A DNA stretch of 64,000 bases from Phycisphaerales bacterium (GTDB lineage: Bacteria > Planctomycetota > Phycisphaerae > Phycisphaerales > UBA1924). The position numbers and the translations under genes were made by a program. The notes below the pieces were generated by a model. The model saw only the letters and a list, made by a program, of their open reading frames with translations. It was not told the origin of the DNA and did no database searches. The DNA is taken from the NCBI GenBank assembly GCA_027019265.1, contig JALUWX010000029.1, positions 1 to 64,000 on the forward strand, read 5' to 3'. This document shows positions 43,957 to 52,748 of the stretch, in pieces (position 1 is the first letter of the stretch; each line of letters begins with the position of its first letter).

Positions 43957-44775
43957 TCAGCGACGACGACGGGAAGCGGCGATCCCCGCAAACCCCAGCA
44001 CCATCGCGGAGCCCGGGGTCGGGAAGACACGCGCCGGATCCAGCACATCCGCGCCGATCAGAGAACCCTCGAACCCGGTGATCTGACCAACGAAACCCGT
44101 CGCGCCCGTCGTGATATCGAGCGTGTGGATCTCGCCGAACTGGGTGATCATGTAGACCTGGGACGAGATCTCGAAGAAGGAAACCGGTTCGATCCCCACA
44201 GCGAACTGGTTCTCGAGCAGCCCGGTCTGCGCATTGAGCACATCAACCGTCTGAGCGGAGATATTGGCGCTGAGGTACAAGTCCTGCCCGATCATGTGAT
44301 GATCGAAGTAGGCGCCGCCCGGGGACGAGTACTGCGCCATCCGGCTCACGGTCCCCGTCCCGATGTCGTACGTGTTCCCGTAGTACTGCGTCGCGGGTTG
44401 GCTCGGTGTGACCTGGCTCATCGAGAAGAACACGCCCCCGTTCCCGTCGTGCGCGAGACCCGAGAGCACCCCGAACGCGTGCGGATCCGCGACATCGCCG
44501 TGGCTGAACATCGACGTCGCTTGCTGGGTGTGGAAGTTGTACCGGTACATCTCAAAAGCCCGGTTGATCATCACCTCGCCGTTCCCGAGATCGAGCATCT
44601 CAACCACGCTCCCCCCGTTCGCGATCTGATGGTGCTCCGTCGCTTGGAGCGTGTTCCCGTTCACGCTGTACAGCTTGCCGGACGCGCCCAGCAGATAGAA
44701 ATCAGCGATCCCGCCCTGCGCCACGGATGTGCAGATCGATACCGCGCCCAACGTTATCATCATTCGAGTATGCAT
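43957..44775 (-). CDS. Secreted PEP-CTERM-type beta-propeller protein B
   Basis: This 272-residue protein has a signal peptide (I-T-L-G-A-V-S-I-C-T-S-V-A) and a tail of F-P-T-P-G-S-A, hydrophobic helix and R-R-R-R. The propeller-like body is paralogous to its neighbour. AGGAGG lies five bases before ATG 44775, and TATATT with a surrounding AT-rich stretch (44800-44815) is a plausible -10. The pair arose by tandem duplication, then each kept its own terminator. Confidence 0.85.
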   Translation of the reverse strand: MHTRMMITLGAVSICTSVAQGGIADFYLLGASGKLYSVNGNTLQATEHHQIANGGSVVEMLDLGNGEVMINRAFEMYRYNFHTQQATSMFSHGDVADPHAFGVLSGLAHDGNGGVFFSMSQVTPSQPATQYYGNTYDIGTGTVSRMAQYSSPGGAYFDHHMIGQDLYLSANISAQTVDVLNAQTGLLENQFAVGIEPVSFFEISSQVYMITQFGEIHTLDITTGATGFVGQITGFEGSLIGADVLDPARVFPTPGSAMVLGFAGIAASRRRR

Positions 44776-44854
44776 ATATCCCTCCTGTGCATAGGAACAT
44801 GGAATATACCATATCCGCACAAGAGAGCGCACGGTTTTATTGAACAGGCGTGAA

Positions 44855-46600
44855 TTACTCGGGAAGCTTCTCGAGCTCCGAGCGGACCCGCTCCACCAAT
44901 CGCCCAACCGTCTCAGCGCCGAAATCGAACGGAAGCCCCGCCGCTTCGAACAGCTCCGGGAGCGGCTTGGAACCGCCCAGCGACATCGCACGCTTGTACG
45001 CATCGAGCGCCGCCTGCTCGCCCTGCTCCAAGCTCATGAGCCACAGCCCGAGCGAGCCCAGCTGCGCGATCCCGTACTCGATGTAGTAGAACGGGACCCC
45101 GAACAGGTGACCCTGCTTCTGCCACACATACTTCCGCTCGTCCTCGAGCCCGTCCCAGTCGCAGTGGTGACCCATGTGCCCGAAGCGCTTCTCGATCTCG
45201 ATCCACTGCGCCGTGCGCTCGTCGCGCGTGTGGTTGGGGTTCTGGTACACCCAGTGCTGGAACGAATCGATCGTCGCGATCCACGGGAGCGTCGTCATCG
45301 ACCCCTCGAGCTGCTTCCGGCGCGCACGGTCCGCGTCCTCCTTGCTCGGGTAGAACGCATCCCAGTAGGGCATCGTCAGCAGCTCCATGCTCATCGAAGC
45401 CACCTCAGCAAACTCGATCGGAGCATGACGGTACCACACGTAGGGCTCATCCTTGCAGTACATCGAGTGGAACGCATGACCACCCTCGTGCACCATCGTC
45501 TCCACATCGCGATGAACCCCGGCCGCGTTCATGAAGATGAACGGACGGCGCGAGCGATCACGCATGTACTGATACCCACCCGACGCCTTCCCCTTCCGGG
45601 AATCGAGATCGAGCGACGCGCCGTCGGCCGTCCCGTTCGTGTTCGATCCGTCCCCCATCGTCGCGAACATCTCACCCAGCTCAGGGCTCAGGCGCGAGAA
45701 CGCATCCTGAGAACGCGAGATCAGATCGACCCCGCCGTCGAACGGCTCCAGCGCATCACGGTTCTGCGGATCGACGGCCACATCCCAGGGACGGAGCTTC
45801 TCGAGCCCGAGCTTCTCGCGCCGCTTCGCATCGAGCGCCTCGACGAAGGGCATCACGTGCTTCTCGATCGCGTCATGGAACGCGTACGCATGAGACGTGT
45901 CGTAATCGAACCGGTGCTTCGCCTTGTAGATGTACCCGACGAAGTCGTCGAACCCGGCATTGCGAGCGATCTCGTCGCGCAGCTTCACCTGCTTGTCGTA
46001 GATCCCGTCGATCGTGTCCTTGTCCTCGAGACGACGCTTCGACACCGTGCGCCACGCATCTTCGCGCACCGAGCGATCGCTCGACTCGAAGAACTTGCTC
46101 ATCTGGGGGAGCGTTTTCTCTTCGCCCTGGAACTCGACCGTCATCTTCCCGCAGACCTTGTCGTATTCCTGGTCGAGCTTCGCGACCTCGGTCTCGAGGG
46201 GGACGTTCTCGTCACGGAACAGCTCGACATCCGCCGCCGTCGATCGGTAGAGCACATCGTGACGACCCGTGGTCATCCCGAACTCCTCAGCGAGCGCTTT
46301 GAACTTCTGATCCAGCGCAAACCCGATGGGCTTGAGCTTCGGCGCGACGTTCTCCAGGTAGCTCGTCCAAGCCCCGGCCTTCTCCTCGTCGCCCGTGTCG
46401 CACGTCATATCGATGTACGTGTTCGCGACACTCTCGCTGATCGCCGCTTCAAGCTCCGAACGATCCAGGAGCCACTTCTCGAAGTCCTCCGCCGACCCGA
46501 CCTCACGCTCCAGGAGCTGGTTCAGGTAGGGCTCGACCGTCGTCCAGTCGGTCCCATCGAATGTCAGAGGCACAAAGTCCGTCACAGGCGCTGTCGTCAT
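44855..46600 (-). CDS. pepF: Oligoendopeptidase F-like M3 zinc peptidase (PepF)
   Basis: This 581-residue cytoplasmic peptidase has the M3 active site H-E-G-G-H (His371, Glu372, His375) within V-H-E-G-G-H-A-F-H. Downstream residues E-F-A-E-V supply the third zinc ligand. It cleaves short oligopeptides. ATG 46600 follows GGAG at seven bases. Confidence 0.9.
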   Translation of the reverse strand: MTTAPVTDFVPLTFDGTDWTTVEPYLNQLLEREVGSAEDFEKWLLDRSELEAAISESVANTYIDMTCDTGDEEKAGAWTSYLENVAPKLKPIGFALDQKFKALAEEFGMTTGRHDVLYRSTAADVELFRDENVPLETEVAKLDQEYDKVCGKMTVEFQGEEKTLPQMSKFFESSDRSVREDAWRTVSKRRLEDKDTIDGIYDKQVKLRDEIARNAGFDDFVGYIYKAKHRFDYDTSHAYAFHDAIEKHVMPFVEALDAKRREKLGLEKLRPWDVAVDPQNRDALEPFDGGVDLISRSQDAFSRLSPELGEMFATMGDGSNTNGTADGASLDLDSRKGKASGGYQYMRDRSRRPFIFMNAAGVHRDVETMVHEGGHAFHSMYCKDEPYVWYRHAPIEFAEVASMSMELLTMPYWDAFYPSKEDADRARRKQLEGSMTTLPWIATIDSFQHWVYQNPNHTRDERTAQWIEIEKRFGHMGHHCDWDGLEDERKYVWQKQGHLFGVPFYYIEYGIAQLGSLGLWLMSLEQGEQAALDAYKRAMSLGGSKPLPELFEAAGLPFDFGAETVGRLVERVRSELEKLPE

Positions 46601-46657
46601 CGTTCCGCTCCCCACGACGCGGGGGTGAAGAGGTCCGCGCCGAGTTTGTTGTTCATT

Positions 46658-47929
46658 CTACGCAGGATTTACAAACAGTTCCCGCGCCAGGTTGCAGGCC
46701 TCCTCCATCGAAGAAACCCGTCCCTCAAGCTGCGCATCATAGACCTCATCGATCACACGCTTGAAGCTCGGACCCGGGGTCAGCCCCATCGAGATCAGCT
46801 CGTCCCCCCCGATCCACGCCTCCGGCGCAACCCCGATCCCGTCACCCGAAAGCGCTTCAACATCCGCGATGTACCGCTTCGTATCCTTCGCCGAATACGC
46901 GCGAAGCAGCTTCCGCCCCTCCCCCTCGTGCGCGCTCGAAGCAACCCGCTTGCGCTGCGCCACCGACATCGTGTCCCACTCGCGCACCACGCGCCCCACG
47001 AACCCGAGCACCTTCGCGAAGTGCGTCGATTCGTCGTTGCTCATGTCCAGCGCCCCGCGCCACCCCGTCGCGTACGCGCTCGCTTCGTCCAGCACCCCGT
47101 CCCCGAGCCGATCCAGCGCCCACGCCGCGACCCCCGTCATCGCGTGCGCCCGCGCCCCGAGCCTCTTCAGCACCGGGAGCGCGTGCGCCCCGACCGCTTC
47201 CCCGAAGATCGCGTGATCGAGCTCCAGCTCGTGCATCAGCGTCGCCGCCCGATGACGGGACTTCCCGTGCCCCATCATCCGTTTGACCTCGTCCCCGATC
47301 CGCTCGACGCTCACCCCCTCGAGCTCCGCCGCGTGCTCGAAAATCGCGTCGCGCGTCCCCTCCTCCATCGTCAGCCCGTAGCGCGAAGCGAACCGCACCC
47401 CGCGCAGCGCCCGGAGATGATCCTCAGCGAGCCGGTCCTCCGGATCACCCACGGCCCGCAGCACCATCGCGTCCAGATCCTTCAGACCATCCACATAATC
47501 GATCACCTCCTCCCCGTCCTCCCCGAACGGATCGAGGAACAACGCGTTGATCGTGAAATCCCGACGTTGCGCGTCCTGATCCGCCGTCGAGAACTCGACA
47601 TGGTCCGGCCGTCTTGAATCCCCGTACGGCCCGTCCGCGCGGAACGTCGCGACCTCGATCGTCGCTCCGAAGTCCCGGACCAGCATCACCCCGAACGACG
47701 CGCCCACACTCGCCGTCCGTTCGAACATCGAACCGATGTCCTCCGGGTGCGCGCTCGTCGCGACGTCGTAGTCCTTGGGCTTCTCCCCCAGCAGCTCGTC
47801 GCGCACACACCCGCCGGCCAGATACGCCTCGAACCCACGCCCGCGCAGGATCTCGATGATCCGCACCGCCGCTTCGCGATCCTTCAAACGGGTCCGGCGC
47901 GTCACGACCTCACCCCACGCGCTCGTCAC
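46658..47929 (-). CDS. Class II CCA-adding/poly(A) polymerase-family nucleotidyltransferase
   Basis: This 423-residue enzyme adds nucleotides to RNA 3' ends without a template. G-G-C-V-R-D (about 40-45) and D-Y-D-V (about 55-58) form the catalytic nucleotidyltransferase core. R-R-D-F-T-I-N-A-L-F-L and E-D-H-L-R-A-L-R-G-V-R-F-A are class II signatures shared by tRNA CCA-adding enzymes and PcnB. Which of the two it is cannot be told here. The start is uncertain; it overlaps the gpsA stop by 20 bases if GTG 47929 is used. Confidence 0.85.
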   Translation of the reverse strand: MTSAWGEVVTRRTRLKDREAAVRIIEILRGRGFEAYLAGGCVRDELLGEKPKDYDVATSAHPEDIGSMFERTASVGASFGVMLVRDFGATIEVATFRADGPYGDSRRPDHVEFSTADQDAQRRDFTINALFLDPFGEDGEEVIDYVDGLKDLDAMVLRAVGDPEDRLAEDHLRALRGVRFASRYGLTMEEGTRDAIFEHAAELEGVSVERIGDEVKRMMGHGKSRHRAATLMHELELDHAIFGEAVGAHALPVLKRLGARAHAMTGVAAWALDRLGDGVLDEASAYATGWRGALDMSNDESTHFAKVLGFVGRVVREWDTMSVAQRKRVASSAHEGEGRKLLRAYSAKDTKRYIADVEALSGDGIGVAPEAWIGGDELISMGLTPGPSFKRVIDEVYDAQLEGRVSSMEEACNLARELFVNPA

Positions 47930-48977
47930 GCGGCGCCCGGCTCATCAGCATCGCGATCGCATCGACCGGGTCCATCGACTCGAACAGCACCGCGTGCACC
48001 GCGCTCGCGATGGGCATCTCCACCCGCGAACGCTCCGCGAGATCCATCACCGACCTCGTCGTCGCGACCCCCTCGACCACGCTCTTCGTCGCTTTCAGGT
48101 GCGCCTCGAGCGTCATCCCCTTCCCCAGCTCCTCACCGCACGAACGGTTCCGTCCCTCCGGAGAGAAGCACGTCGTCGCAAGATCACCCGCGCCAGCAAC
48201 CCCGAAGAACGTATCCGTGTGCGCCCCCATCGCATCACCCAGACGCGCGATCTCCGCGAGCCCTCGCGCGAGCAGCGCGCTCTTCGCGTTGTATCCCGCG
48301 CCCAAGCCGTCGATGATCCCCGCCGCGATCGCGATCACGTTCTTCGTCGCGCCCGCAAGCTCCACCCCCACCAGATCCGAGTTCGTGTACACCCGGAGCC
48401 ACGACGTCGTGAACAACCCCTGGATCCGATCCGCGAACCCCGGATGATCGCTCGCCGCAACCATCGTCGCCGGGAGATACCGCGCCAGCTCGCTCGCGAT
48501 CGTCGGCCCGCTCAGACACCCCAGCGCCCTGGGCTTCCCGTCCGGATCATCCCCGAGCACATCCGCAACGATCTGCGTCGGCCGGAGCAAGGTCTCGTTC
48601 TCGATCCCCTTCGACACCGAGATCACGCTCGCGCCCTCCGGCACATGCTTCTTCAACCGCTCGAACACGGGTCGGATGAACTGCGCAGGAATCGCGCACA
48701 CGATGATGTCCGCCCCCGACAACGCCTCCGGATCCTTCATCGCGATCCGGACCCCCTCGGGGAGCTCGAATCCGTTCAAACGATCCGATTTCCGGGTCTG
48801 CATCAGCGATCCCGACTCGTCCGGGTCGTGCCCCCACATCGTCACCCGCGCCCGGGGTGATTCCCCCGCGCCCTGAGGGTCCGGGGTCGCGAGCAGCGAC
48901 GCGCACACCAACCCCATCTGCCCCAGCCCAAGAATCGTGACATTGGGAACATCCGTGCTCGAATCGGGGTTGCTCAT
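47910..48977 (-). CDS. gpsA: NAD(P)-dependent glycerol-3-phosphate dehydrogenase
   Basis: This 355-residue enzyme makes sn-glycerol 3-phosphate for phospholipids. The Rossmann loop is G-L-G-Q-M-G near residue 20. L-S-G-P-T-I-A and K-N-V-I-A-I-A-A-G-I-I-D-G provide the catalytic Lys, and F-G-V-A-G-A-G-D-L-A-T-T-C is conserved. ATG 48977 has AGGA seven bases upstream. A TAGGAT box lies about 75 bases upstream. It forms an operon with the CCA-type enzyme. Confidence 0.93.
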   Translation of the reverse strand: MSNPDSSTDVPNVTILGLGQMGLVCASLLATPDPQGAGESPRARVTMWGHDPDESGSLMQTRKSDRLNGFELPEGVRIAMKDPEALSGADIIVCAIPAQFIRPVFERLKKHVPEGASVISVSKGIENETLLRPTQIVADVLGDDPDGKPRALGCLSGPTIASELARYLPATMVAASDHPGFADRIQGLFTTSWLRVYTNSDLVGVELAGATKNVIAIAAGIIDGLGAGYNAKSALLARGLAEIARLGDAMGAHTDTFFGVAGAGDLATTCFSPEGRNRSCGEELGKGMTLEAHLKATKSVVEGVATTRSVMDLAERSRVEMPIASAVHAVLFESMDPVDAIAMLMSRAPRDERVG

Positions 48978-49148
48978 GCTCGGATCCTGTGTGGGTCGAA
49001 CCGACGACCCGCCGCGTGCGTACCTCACGCGGCACACACTGGGTCTCAATCCTACAGTAGAGACCCCGCCAGCGCGGATCACGGGTCACACACCCACAGA
49101 TCCGCCTCCTCCCGCACGAATCGCAGCCGACGACGAGCGAGAATCCAC

Positions 49149-51221
49149 ATGAGCGATACCCACGACCACGCGCACAACCACACCCACACCCACGGCGGCG
49201 TGGAGTGCTGCACCCACCACGAGATCAACGACGACCGTTGGATCTTCCTCTACCTCATCGGGGGCGTTCTCGCCGCCGTCTCCTGGCTCGCGCACCTCAC
49301 GGGCTCCGCGAACGAACTCGTCGCGACCCTCCCCGCCGTCGCCGCCGCCCTCCTCCTCGGATGGAAACTCTTCTATGCCTCCGTCAAGGAAGTCATGAAC
49401 GGGCGCGTCTCCTCCTCCTCCCTCGCCGCACTCGCCATCCTCGCCGCCATGGCCGTCGGCAAGTACGGCACCGCCGCCTTCCTCGCCTTCATCCTCCTCG
49501 TCGCCGACCAGATCGTCTCGCGCACCGCCGACGGCGCGAAACGCGCCATCGAACAGCTCATCTCCCTCACCCCCGACGACGCGCGCATCGTCAACGACGA
49601 CGGCTCCGAATCCATGTCCCCCGTCGGACAGGTCCGGGTCGGTCAACGCGTCCGGATCCGCCCCGGCGAGAACCTCCCCGTGGACGGGCGCGTCATCTCC
49701 GGCGAAACCACCATCAACCAGGCCTCCCTCACGGGTGAATCCATGCCCGTCGAAGCCCAGCTGGGGTCCGACGTCTACGCCGGGACGTCCAACCTCACCG
49801 GCGCGATCGACATCGAGGTCACCCAGGTCGGCGCGGACACCACGATCGGGAAGGTCTCTTCCCTCATCCACGAAGCCGAGTCCACCAAGACCCAGCGCCA
49901 GCTCCTCATCGAACAGGTCGCGCGTTTCTACGTCCCCGTCGCGATCTGCGTCGCCGCCGTCGTCTTCTTCCTCTTCTCCCAGTCCGACGACCCCAACGTC
50001 CGTGAGGGCGCCGCCCTCCGCGCCGTCACCGTCCTCGTCGTGACGTGCCCCACGGCGCTCCTCCTCTCCTCCCCCTCCGCGATGGTCGCCGCGTTCGCGT
50101 CCGCCGCGCGTCTCGGGGTCATGATCAAGCGCACCAACTACCTCGAAGCATCCGCCAACATCGACGCCGTCGTCATGGACAAGACAGGCACCCTCACCAC
50201 CGGACAGTTCGGGGTCTCCCGTCTCGCCCCCGCTGAGGGCGTCGAAGGCGCGGACCTCCTCAAAGCCGCCGCCTTCGCCGAAGCCCAGTCCAACCACCCC
50301 CTCGGACGCTCCATCGTCCGCACCGCCGAACAAGCCCGGATCGACATCACCACGGACGGCGAATACGAAGAACACCACGGCGCCGGGGTCAAAGCCAGAA
50401 CCTCCATCGGCGAGATCGTCGCCGGGCGCGGCACCTGGGTCCGCCAGCTCGCGCCCGGATCCCTCACCCAGATCGAAGCCGTCGAGAAACGCATCGAAGG
50501 CATGTCCGGGGTCCACATCATCAAGGACGGCACCTACCTCGGCGCCGTCGGGCTCGAAGACAAACCCCGCGCCAACGCCAAGCAGGTCGTCGACCGTCTC
50601 CGTGAACTCGGAGTCAGAATGGTCGCGATCTTCACCGGCGACCGCCTCTCCGTGGGCAAGCGCGTCGGCCAAGTCGCCGGCGTGGACGCCGTCGAAGCCG
50701 AGTGCCTCCCCGAAGAAAAACACCAGCAGATCAAGCAGCTCTCCGAAGACGGGCTCCACGTCATGATGGTCGGCGACGGCATCAACGACGGCCCCGCCCT
50801 CGCCGAAGCCGACGTCGGCGTCGCGATGGGCCTCTCCGGGTCCGACATCGCCGCAAACTCCGCCGGCGTCGCGCTCATGACCGATGAGCTCAACCGCATC
50901 CCCTTCCTCATCGAACTCGCGCGGAGAACGCGCGTCATCGTCACCCAGAACATCGTCGTCTCGATCCTCATGGCGATCGGCGGCCTCGTCCTCGCCGCTT
51001 CGGGCTCCTTCCAAGCCATCGGCGGCGCCAGCATCGGTGTCGGTTTCGCCGCCTTCTTCCACTTCGTCCCCGACGTCTTCGTCATCGGGAACTCCTTCCG
51101 CCTCTTCCGCTTCGGCGAAGACTTCCTCGAAGCCGAATCCATCCAGCGCGAACAAGAACAAGCCGCCCAGAAGCGAGTCCGCCGAGAACAATCCGTCCGG
51201 CTCGCCGCCGAACCGGCGTGA
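49149..51221 (+). CDS. P1B-type heavy-metal ATPase with unusual CPT motif
   Basis: This 690-residue metal pump has a His-rich N-terminus (seven His in residues 5-20) followed by C-C-T-H-H, presumably metal-binding. After the membrane helices comes L-T-G-E-S. The transmembrane metal site is C300-P-T302 in V-T-C-P-T-A-L, where Zn/Cu pumps have C-P-C. D-K-T-G-T is at Asp344, then G-D-G-I-N-D. Cation choice cannot be assigned; loss of the second Cys argues against a normal Cu+/Zn2+ site. It is divergent from gpsA and followed by an intrinsic terminator. Confidence 0.88.
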   Translation: MSDTHDHAHNHTHTHGGVECCTHHEINDDRWIFLYLIGGVLAAVSWLAHLTGSANELVATLPAVAAALLLGWKLFYASVKEVMNGRVSSSSLAALAILAAMAVGKYGTAAFLAFILLVADQIVSRTADGAKRAIEQLISLTPDDARIVNDDGSESMSPVGQVRVGQRVRIRPGENLPVDGRVISGETTINQASLTGESMPVEAQLGSDVYAGTSNLTGAIDIEVTQVGADTTIGKVSSLIHEAESTKTQRQLLIEQVARFYVPVAICVAAVVFFLFSQSDDPNVREGAALRAVTVLVVTCPTALLLSSPSAMVAAFASAARLGVMIKRTNYLEASANIDAVVMDKTGTLTTGQFGVSRLAPAEGVEGADLLKAAAFAEAQSNHPLGRSIVRTAEQARIDITTDGEYEEHHGAGVKARTSIGEIVAGRGTWVRQLAPGSLTQIEAVEKRIEGMSGVHIIKDGTYLGAVGLEDKPRANAKQVVDRLRELGVRMVAIFTGDRLSVGKRVGQVAGVDAVEAECLPEEKHQQIKQLSEDGLHVMMVGDGINDGPALAEADVGVAMGLSGSDIAANSAGVALMTDELNRIPFLIELARRTRVIVTQNIVVSILMAIGGLVLAASGSFQAIGGASIGVGFAAFFHFVPDVFVIGNSFRLFRFGEDFLEAESIQREQEQAAQKRVRREQSVRLAAEPA

Positions 51222-51245
51222 ATCAATCTACTTTCTCTTGACTTG

Positions 51246-51273
51246 AAGCGCCTCACTTGCGTGGGGCGCTTTT
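51246..51273 (+). terminator. Intrinsic terminator of the P1B ATPase gene
   Basis: AAGCGCCTCAC pairs with GTGGGGCGCTT (11 bp, one wobble) around TTGC, followed by TT then G. Confidence 0.88.
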
Positions 51274-51307
51274 GTTGACGTGATCCACTCGTACAGAGTG
51301 AGCCAAA

Positions 51308-51313
51308 TAGAAT
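51308..51313 (+). promoter_or_regulatory. Leaderless -10 box TAGAAT (DMP19-like gene)
   Basis: TAGAAT lies six bases before the ATG at 51320, with no Shine-Dalgarno. Confidence 0.6.
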
Positions 51314-51319
51314 CAGCGC

Positions 51320-52033
51320 ATGATCACCAAAGTTATCCTGGTTCTCTTTGGATTGTTCTTTCTCGCTGCTCTCTGGTGGTTCCTCCGCCGCGCGAAGTCG
51401 AGGCAGGATAAAGCACGCACGCCAGTGGGTACTTATGGAGAGATCAAGAAGCAGATCATTGGAGAACTCCGATCGGATCATCCCGAGAATCGAACTCTCC
51501 CCGTGAGACCCGAAGGGATTGACACTCGGCTGCCCATCGAAACGATTGCCGAGCATGATTCGATCTCTGATTTCGATTCGGCTCGAGCGCACGAGATGCT
51601 CTCCGCCGTTCTAGGAAGTCTGTATGAAGAACTGCGGGCAATTGGTCCGGGCTGTGATCCGGTGCAACTCTCATTTCCCAGGCGAGCCGTTGTCATTGCG
51701 GATAGATTTGAAGCGGAGGTCAACAACGGAGGGTTGTCGCAGTACTATCTGAATGTGTCGGGGGATCATGCATCGATCGCGCCTGGCATTCTCCGTGAGA
51801 TCGGGTTGGATGATGTCGCCGAGAAGCTGGAACATGCGAACTCGTTCTTCCCCGATGGCGAGCCGCCGAGTGATCGGGGAGTCAGGCTCAACATGCTTGA
51901 GTCTGTGGAGGTAAGGGCTGAAAAAACATGGTCGGAGATCGAAGACTGGTTCTATCAGTCGAATACCGCATTCTTGCCGTTCATGATCAAGTACATCCGG
52001 TTCAACCGCGAAGAGTTCTATCGCACTGGCTGA
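51320..52033 (+). CDS. Membrane-anchored DMP19-like (DUF4375) protein
   Basis: This 237-residue protein has one N-terminal membrane helix (residues 5-25), a basic linker, and a C-terminal DUF4375/DMP19-type domain with the hallmark F-E-A-E-V-N-N-G-G-L-S-Q-Y-Y near residue 135. Neisserial DMP19 is a soluble DNA-mimic protein that titrates a repressor; an anchored form would need a different role. Codon use is less GC-biased than neighbours, suggesting a recent arrival. It is next to the duplicated trmB end described below. Confidence 0.75.
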   Translation: MITKVILVLFGLFFLAALWWFLRRAKSRQDKARTPVGTYGEIKKQIIGELRSDHPENRTLPVRPEGIDTRLPIETIAEHDSISDFDSARAHEMLSAVLGSLYEELRAIGPGCDPVQLSFPRRAVVIADRFEAEVNNGGLSQYYLNVSGDHASIAPGILREIGLDDVAEKLEHANSFFPDGEPPSDRGVRLNMLESVEVRAEKTWSEIEDWFYQSNTAFLPFMIKYIRFNREEFYRTG

Positions 52034-52070
52034 GTTTCTTTTCCAGTAGCCGGGTCGGTTGGTTTTAAGC

Positions 52071-52141
52071 TCAGCCAAGCTTCCGCAACACCCCGGCATT
52101 GAACCCCCGCCCCTCGCATCCAATCCCCCGTTCGAATACGC
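52071..52141 (-). pseudogene. Remnant of a trmB 3' end
   Basis: Read on the minus strand this encodes F-E-R, then E-G-R-G-F-N-A-G-V-L-R-K-L-G and a stop. The live TrmB ends F-E-R-K-F-R-R-E-G-R-G-F-N-A-G-V-L-R-K-L-S. The last 39 bases differ at six positions, all silent within the shared codons, so this is a diverged copy that evolved as coding DNA. No upstream part of the gene remains. Confidence 0.75.
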
Positions 52142-52172
52142 TACACACACGCAACGGAAGAGAGATCGTCCA

Positions 52173-52748
52173 ATGGGAACTCAAGCCAGCAACACAGGAC
52201 AGGTGCTCGAATACCGCGTCAAGCATCTGGGATCCATGTTGGTCTTCCTCTTCCTCTCGACGTGTGTCGCATCGCTCATCGGGCTCCGGAATGCCTCAGC
52301 CGATCCCGACTTCTTCCGCGAGATGCTGCTGTTCGTGTCGATGCTTCAGGGATTCGTGATCATCCTCTTGATTTTCGGGTACCGGTATCTGAAGCCGCAA
52401 CTCGTCCGGATCGACCACGGCACCCGATCCATCACCCTCATCAACTGCCCCTCTCGAAACCCGCTCTGGTCGTTCTTCAAACGATCCGAGCACGACATCC
52501 TCTTCGAAGAAGTCATCAAGCTCGACCACAACGACAACCTCGTCACCGAGCAAGGCCGATTCCGTCTCGGGAAGTTCATCTTCAACGGCGCGGAAATGCA
52601 GGGCGTCCTCGCTTCGATCGCGCGTGACGGCGCGGACAGCGCCCCCCGTGTCCCCTGGAAGTTCTTCCTCGTCATCGCCGTCATCGTGCTCGGGCTGCTC
52701 GGGTTCTTCTTCCTGCAGCTCGAGTCGATCTTCAACTCAGTTTCCTGA
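52173..52748 (+). CDS. Three-helix membrane protein, function unknown
   Basis: This 191-residue protein has hydrophobic segments at about 23-40, 52-73 and 164-184, with a cytoplasmic-looking domain between the second and third (R-I-D-H-G-T-R-S-I-T-L-I-N then F-E-E-V-I-K). GGAAGAG precedes the ATG. Its end overlaps the convergent trmB stop by 17 bases, and it lies between the two copies of the trmB 3' end, so it is probably the cargo of that rearrangement. The family was not recognised. Confidence 0.6.
   Translation: MGTQASNTGQVLEYRVKHLGSMLVFLFLSTCVASLIGLRNASADPDFFREMLLFVSMLQGFVIILLIFGYRYLKPQLVRIDHGTRSITLINCPSRNPLWSFFKRSEHDILFEEVIKLDHNDNLVTEQGRFRLGKFIFNGAEMQGVLASIARDGADSAPRVPWKFFLVIAVIVLGLLGFFFLQLESIFNSVS

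Noticed and set aside
49086-51191. A 701-codon acidic frame opposite the P1B ATPase
   Set aside because: Asp/Glu/Gly-dominated antisense frame with no start signal. The ATPase motifs on the + strand are unambiguous.
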